From Flavobacterium sp. UBA7663 (GTDB lineage: Bacteria > Bacteroidota > Bacteroidia > Flavobacteriales > Flavobacteriaceae), in NCBI RefSeq assembly GCF_002483315.1, contig NZ_DLHR01000024.1:43295-107294 (forward strand): a stretch of DNA of 64,000 bases, given 5' to 3'. Positions 60,044-64,000 of the stretch are shown here, piece after piece. The position numbers and the translations under genes are program-made. The notes below the pieces were generated by a model. It was given only the letters and a program-made list of their open reading frames with translations. It was not told where the DNA came from and ran no database searches. The stretch's first letter is position 1. Every line of letters starts with the position of its first letter.

Positions 60044-61897
60044 CTACTTCTCCACTACATCCAACTCCACTTTCAAATTGTTAATGATAAACTCTTGTCG
60101 GTCTGGGGTATTTTTACCCATGTAGAACTCTAACAAGGTTTCAATAGAAGTGGCTTTATCTAACATCACAGGATCTAATCGAATGTCTTGCCCGATGAAG
60201 TGCTTGAACTCATCTGGCGAAATTTCTCCTAATCCTTTGAATCGGGTGATTTCTGGTTTTGGCTTTAGTTTTTCAATGGCGTTTACGCGTTCTTCTTCGC
60301 TGTAGCAATAAATCGTTTCTTTTTTATTTCGCACACGGAACAAAGGCGTTTGTAAAATATACAAATGTCCGTCTTTAATCAACTCAGGGAAAAACTGTAA
60401 GAAAAACGTAATCAACAACAAGCGAATGTGCATTCCATCGACATCGGCATCGGTTGCAATTACGATATTGTTGTAACGCAAATCGCCCATGTCTTCTTCG
60501 ATGTTTAATGCTGCTTGCAATAAATTGAATTCTTCGTTTTCGTACACAATTTTCTTAGTCATTCCATACGAGTTCAAAGGCTTACCACGTAAACTGAACA
60601 CTGCTTGTGTATTCACATCACGACTCTTTGTAATCGAACCCGAAGCCGAATCTCCCTCAGTAATAAAAAGCGTACTTTCTAAACTTCTTGGGTTTTTAGC
60701 ATCGGTTAAATGCACACGACAATCGCGTAATTTTTTATTATGCAGACTGGCTTTTTTTGCGCGGTCTTTGGCTAATTTTCTAATTCCTGAAAGTTCCTTA
60801 CGTTCGCGCTCCGCTTGTAAAATCTTTCGCAATAAGGCATCGGCAACTTCTGGATTTTTATGTAAAAAATTATCTAACTTCGTTTTGATGAAATCATTCA
60901 CAAACGAACGAACCGATGGCCCATTCGGACCAATATCGGTAGAACCTAATTTGGTTTTGGTTTGCGATTCGAAAACCGGTTCTTCTACTTTAACCGAAAC
61001 TGCAGAAACAATCGATTTACGAATATCGGAAGCTTCAAAAGGCTTGTTGTAAAACTCTTTGATGGTTTTTACAATTGCTTCACGAAAAGCACCTAAATGC
61101 GTTCCTCCTTGCGTAGTATTTTGTCCGTTGACAAACGAATGATATTCTTCTGAATATTGTGATTTACTATGAGTGATAGCTACTTCAATATCGTCGCCCA
61201 ACAAATGAATCGTTGGATACACCATATCGTCTTCGTGAATGGCTTCTTCTAATAAATCTTTTAAACCGTTATCAGAAAAATACTTTTCGCCATTGTAATA
61301 AATGGTTAATCCCGTATTTAGATAACAGTAATTTTTGAGCATCTTGATGATGTACTCATTTCGATATTTGTAGTTCTTGAAAATCGCCTCATCAGCAATA
61401 AACGAAACTTTGGTTCCTTTACGCTTGGTTGTTTCTTGAACATCTTCTTCTAAGGTTAGATTTCCGGCAGAGAATTCCGCTGCTTTTTGTTGGTTATCAC
61501 GTACCGATTCTACTCGGAAATAATTGGAAAGTGCATTTACAGCTTTTGTTCCGACACCATTTAAACCTACTGATTTTTTGAAGGCTTTGGAATCGTATTT
61601 TCCACCCGTATTCATCTTGGAAACTACATCAACGACTTTTCCTAACGGAATACCTCGACCATAATCGCGCACCGTAACGAGTTTGTCTTTGATGGTAACC
61701 TCGATGGTTTTTCCGGCACCCATGACAAATTCATCGATACAGTTATCCAATACTTCTTTTAATAAAATATAAATACCATCATCGGGCGAAGAACCATCAC
61801 CTAGTTTTCCGATATACATACCGGGACGCATACGAATGTGTTCTTTCCAATCGAGGGAACGTATATTGTCTTCGGTATATTGATTTTGCTCTAACAT
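60044..61897 (-). CDS. parE: DNA topoisomerase IV subunit B
   Basis: 617 residues from the ATG at 61897; the longer in-frame extension to 61939 has no ATG. GHKL ATPase domain (RMRPGMYIGKLGD, VLDNCIDEFVMGAG, VRDYGRGIPLG, GLNGVGTKAVN) followed by the TOPRIM domain (FITEGDSASGS, IVIATDADVDGMHIRLLL) and the C-terminal RFKGLGEISPDEF. Partner of ParC. Confidence 0.93.
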   Translation of the reverse strand: MLEQNQYTEDNIRSLDWKEHIRMRPGMYIGKLGDGSSPDDGIYILLKEVLDNCIDEFVMGAGKTIEVTIKDKLVTVRDYGRGIPLGKVVDVVSKMNTGGKYDSKAFKKSVGLNGVGTKAVNALSNYFRVESVRDNQQKAAEFSAGNLTLEEDVQETTKRKGTKVSFIADEAIFKNYKYRNEYIIKMLKNYCYLNTGLTIYYNGEKYFSDNGLKDLLEEAIHEDDMVYPTIHLLGDDIEVAITHSKSQYSEEYHSFVNGQNTTQGGTHLGAFREAIVKTIKEFYNKPFEASDIRKSIVSAVSVKVEEPVFESQTKTKLGSTDIGPNGPSVRSFVNDFIKTKLDNFLHKNPEVADALLRKILQAERERKELSGIRKLAKDRAKKASLHNKKLRDCRVHLTDAKNPRSLESTLFITEGDSASGSITKSRDVNTQAVFSLRGKPLNSYGMTKKIVYENEEFNLLQAALNIEEDMGDLRYNNIVIATDADVDGMHIRLLLITFFLQFFPELIKDGHLYILQTPLFRVRNKKETIYCYSEEERVNAIEKLKPKPEITRFKGLGEISPDEFKHFIGQDIRLDPVMLDKATSIETLLEFYMGKNTPDRQEFIINNLKVELDVVEK

Positions 61898-62028
61898 AGA
61901 CAGAATTTGGATTTTGTGCAATATAGCACATATCTCCAAAGATTGGAAGCCAGAAACCGAGAAGTTATTGACAAATTGTGGTTGACAAGGGCAAGTTCAA
62001 GAACAAAAGAGGAAAGAGAAAAGATAAA

Positions 62029-62574
62029 TTATTTATCAATCTTTAATTTCCTGAAATGACGGAAAAGGTAAAAATTTGTAATTAATAATAAATAAAAACC
62101 AATTTTTATTTGACCGATTCTATCAATAAAAACATAACAATTAGCAAACAAAATTAATACAACGAAGAAAGTGTTTAATAGATATAATTTCGATAAAAAT
62201 CTATCTCTACTTAAGAATATTAAAAAAACACCCAAAAATGAAAATATTACTAAAAAAATTGACAAAAAAATTGATGAGATTATCAAAAACTCCATAAAAT
62301 TGAATGCTTTTTTGGGCGATTCTGATTCAAAAATAAACCTAGATTGAAAACACAAATCAATTACACTTTCACTTTCTTCAGTAAAGTAAAATTCCAAATC
62401 AGATAAACTATCATAGATTATTTCCATTTTATTCACTTCTACAAAGCGCTCAACAAATTCAGTCTCTTCAGGAGCATTATCATTCATTTCACATTGCTTT
62501 ACGAATGGCAAAAACAAGAATAAAAGAGATAGAATTGAAAGAATTCTTAACTTATATTTTTTGATGATTTTCAT
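62029..62574 (-). CDS. Three- to four-helix membrane protein of unknown function
   Basis: 181 residues: one helix at the N-terminus (about 8-27), an acidic extracytoplasmic stretch (about 28-88), then three helices to the end (about 92-175). Aromatic and leucine-rich, no motif recognised. Six bases downstream of the lipoprotein gene at 62581, in one operon. Confidence 0.6.
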   Translation of the reverse strand: MKIIKKYKLRILSILSLLFLFLPFVKQCEMNDNAPEETEFVERFVEVNKMEIIYDSLSDLEFYFTEESESVIDLCFQSRFIFESESPKKAFNFMEFLIISSIFLSIFLVIFSFLGVFLIFLSRDRFLSKLYLLNTFFVVLILFANCYVFIDRIGQIKIGFYLLLITNFYLFRHFRKLKIDK

Positions 62575-62580
62575 AACCTT

Positions 62581-63246
62581 TTATTTAAACAAGTAATTGC
62601 TTTCGTACTCAAAACCTTCTTTTCGTAATAGCTTTCTAAAATCGGCACGAGTAGGTGTTAAAACTACGTGAAGCGTGTCGTTTTCTTTCATTTCGGTTAC
62701 AAAGGGAATTTTTAATTCAGCCTTTAACTTTGTAAAATCTTTTTTGGTTCCGAGTTGGATGTGTTTTGCTCCAATAGTGGATAATTTTAAAATACTCGTT
62801 TGATATTTACCATCTACTTCCTTATTTAAAACTAACGAAGATTTATATTCTTTAGCGATTTCGTTTTCGGCAAAAGAAAAAATAGTATCCAAACGTTCTA
62901 TTTCAAAAGCAATCGTATCACCTTTAATAAACGTTTTATAGGCTTTATTTTCTGATTTATCGTAAACTTGATTGTTTCGCAATTCAAAATCTGGAATAGA
63001 ATCTAATTCTGATTTTAAAGCGGTTAAAGTTTCTATTTCTAGAATATAAGCGCATTTGGGTTGCACTACTAAACGATGTGAATAATCCATTGTATACGTT
63101 CTAACAAACTTTTTTGGAAATGCTGTTATCTCATCCACATTTGTGGGTTGGGCTTCAGAAAAATAAATAAAACTGTTGTTCAATCCTGAATCTTTACAGG
63201 AAACCATAGCCAAAGCAAATGAGGCTAGAATAAGATGTTTTTTCAT
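62581..63246 (-). CDS. Lipoprotein of unknown function
   Basis: 221 residues from the ATG at 63246 (an earlier in-frame start lacks a signal peptide). Lipidated Cys at about 18 (AMVSCKDSG). Beta-rich domain (FVRTYTMDYSHRLVVQPKCA, then FLRKLLRKEGFEYESNYL type end). Probably outer or inner membrane lipoprotein facing the periplasm. No family recognised. Confidence 0.68.
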   Translation of the reverse strand: MKKHLILASFALAMVSCKDSGLNNSFIYFSEAQPTNVDEITAFPKKFVRTYTMDYSHRLVVQPKCAYILEIETLTALKSELDSIPDFELRNNQVYDKSENKAYKTFIKGDTIAFEIERLDTIFSFAENEIAKEYKSSLVLNKEVDGKYQTSILKLSTIGAKHIQLGTKKDFTKLKAELKIPFVTEMKENDTLHVVLTPTRADFRKLLRKEGFEYESNYLFK

Positions 63247-63286
63247 GATAGTTTGTTTTGTTTTGCAAATACAAATGTTGTGCCAC

Positions 63287-63319
63287 AAAAAAACCGCTGA
63301 ATTGCTTCAGCGGTTTTTG
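63287..63319 (-). terminator. Intrinsic terminator
   Basis: CCGCTGAA / TTCAGCGG stem with TTGC loop; A run on the plus side is a T run on the minus strand. Ends the outer-membrane protein gene that enters from the window end. Confidence 0.85.
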
Positions 63320-63351
63320 TTTATTTTCTTTAGCTCGGTTCTGAATATTAG

Positions 63352-64000
63352 TTATAAATTGAAATTCCAATTTAAAATTAAATTAAGTGAATTTGTTTTT
63401 ATTGTTCCATCGCCATAAACATCAACATCGCTTGTATTTACCAAACCCAAATTTTCTCTAATCTCTAATTTTAATTCATTTTTGTCATTCAGTTTAAATA
63501 ATTTTCCAAATCCAAAAACCAATCCTGCATCAATTTTCTTATTCATATCTGTTGTATTTGTACTATCATTAAACTTTTTGGAAGTAAGCTTAGAATTTAA
63601 CAAATAACCTAAAAACACACCTCCATTAACATAGAAATCGTCTTTTTTACCAAAATAATAATTCACATAAACGGGCAACACTAAATAGTTGTATATAGAT
63701 TTAGAATCACTTTTAATCATTGAAGGAAATCCATATTCATCAAGAAGATAAATATTTCCATTATCTTTAGCCGTCTTATTTTCATAGTTTAAATTAGCTG
63801 AAATTGACAAGTTTTCTTTTATGAAATATTCAGCGGAAACTCCCAGTAAATAAGAAATCCCTGGATCTAAATCTTCAGCCAAATCATTTCCTCGAAGACT
63901 AGCATAATTTAAACCTCCATTAACTCCAAATTTAATTTTATCTTGAGCTACTAATAATAATGGAAAGCAAATAAAAATAATTACAAAAAATAATTTCTTC
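63352..64000 (-). CDS. Outer-membrane beta-barrel protein (5' end just outside the window)
   Basis: The reading frame continues to the last base of the window: the minus strand begins G-AAG-AAA-TTA, that is ...KKLFFVIIFICFPLLLVAQD, a signal peptide lacking only the first two bases of ATG. Mature part of about 195 residues with alternating strands (IKFGVNGGLNYASLRGND, ANLNYENKT, LVLPVYVNYYF, VFLGYLL) and a final aromatic strand (LILNWNFNL), typical of the small porin family (PorT-like fold). A start inside the window at TTG 63882 would drop the signal peptide and is rejected. Confidence 0.8.
   Translation of the reverse strand, partial: KKLFFVIIFICFPLLLVAQDKIKFGVNGGLNYASLRGNDLAEDLDPGISYLLGVSAEYFIKENLSISANLNYENKTAKDNGNIYLLDEYGFPSMIKSDSKSIYNYLVLPVYVNYYFGKKDDFYVNGGVFLGYLLNSKLTSKKFNDSTNTTDMNKKIDAGLVFGFGKLFKLNDKNELKLEIRENLGLVNTSDVDVYGDGTIKTNSLNLILNWNFNL

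Noticed and set aside
60489..61052. Long antisense frames over parE, and similar ones over parC and fhs
   Set aside because: They mirror conserved enzymes in the opposite strand and have no independent start signal or family.

Overview
The window is a low-GC chromosomal segment of a member of the Flavobacteriaceae, most likely Flavobacterium or a close relative. The support is the gene content (CarH-type MerR regulator with crtI-crtB-crtZ, DUF4252 and DUF6452/DUF6048 pairs, T9SS-sorted proteins, DUF5777 barrel, parE-parC order), promoters of the Bacteroidota form TTG-N19-TAnnTTTG, and A-rich leaders without Shine-Dalgarno sequences. No phage, transposase, integrase or CRISPR array is visible.

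Layout. 1-147: end of a tRNA, terminator, tRNA-Leu(GAG). 0.2-4.0 kb: B12-binding MerR regulator and the carotenoid genes crtI, crtB, crtZ, with three copies of an inverted-repeat operator. 4.0-6.0 kb: ECF sigma factor, membrane partner and two DUF4252 proteins. 6.1-9.9 kb: S41 lipoprotein protease, then a BtuB-like TonB receptor behind a cobalamin riboswitch. 10-13.8 kb: membrane-anchored HTH regulator and a 905-residue secreted propeller protein. 14.1-17.5 kb: a 35-residue membrane peptide and a BtuFCD-type ABC importer. 17.5-29.1 kb: housekeeping and envelope genes (dienelactone hydrolase, pseudouridine synthase, rmuC, thioesterase, dihaem cytochrome, T9SS protein, two DUF3857 proteins). 29.1-33.4 kb: divergent envelope cluster (DUF5777, DOMON, ankyrin, OB-fold, cytochrome c, YceI, DUF4412). 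33.5-35.1 and 44.9-46.6 kb: single-gene cassettes bounded by integron-attC-like inverted repeats. 35.1-39.0 kb: ToxR-like regulator with a secreted protein, rocD, DUF1697. 39.0-42.1 kb: LRR-ROCO GTPase with C-terminal membrane helices. 42.2-53.0 kb: rlmD-DUF6452-DUF6048, THUMP methyltransferase, ZIP transporter, murQ, TerC. 53.1-64 kb: fhs, an SPFH/NAD-kinase-like pair, parC and parE separated by a GxxExxY gene, three envelope genes, the last cut by the window end.

How the parts work together. Cobalamin links the first 17 kb: the regulator keeps both B12-photoreceptor motifs (W-x9-EH and ExHxxG), its operators straddle the promoters of its own gene and of crtI, and B12 uptake genes lie nearby, one under a B12 riboswitch. 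The simplest reading is light- and B12-controlled carotenoid synthesis. The less described parts are the cassette-like units, the membrane ROCO protein, the SPFH/NAD-kinase-like pair and the GxxExxY gene framed by its own inverted repeats between parE and parC.
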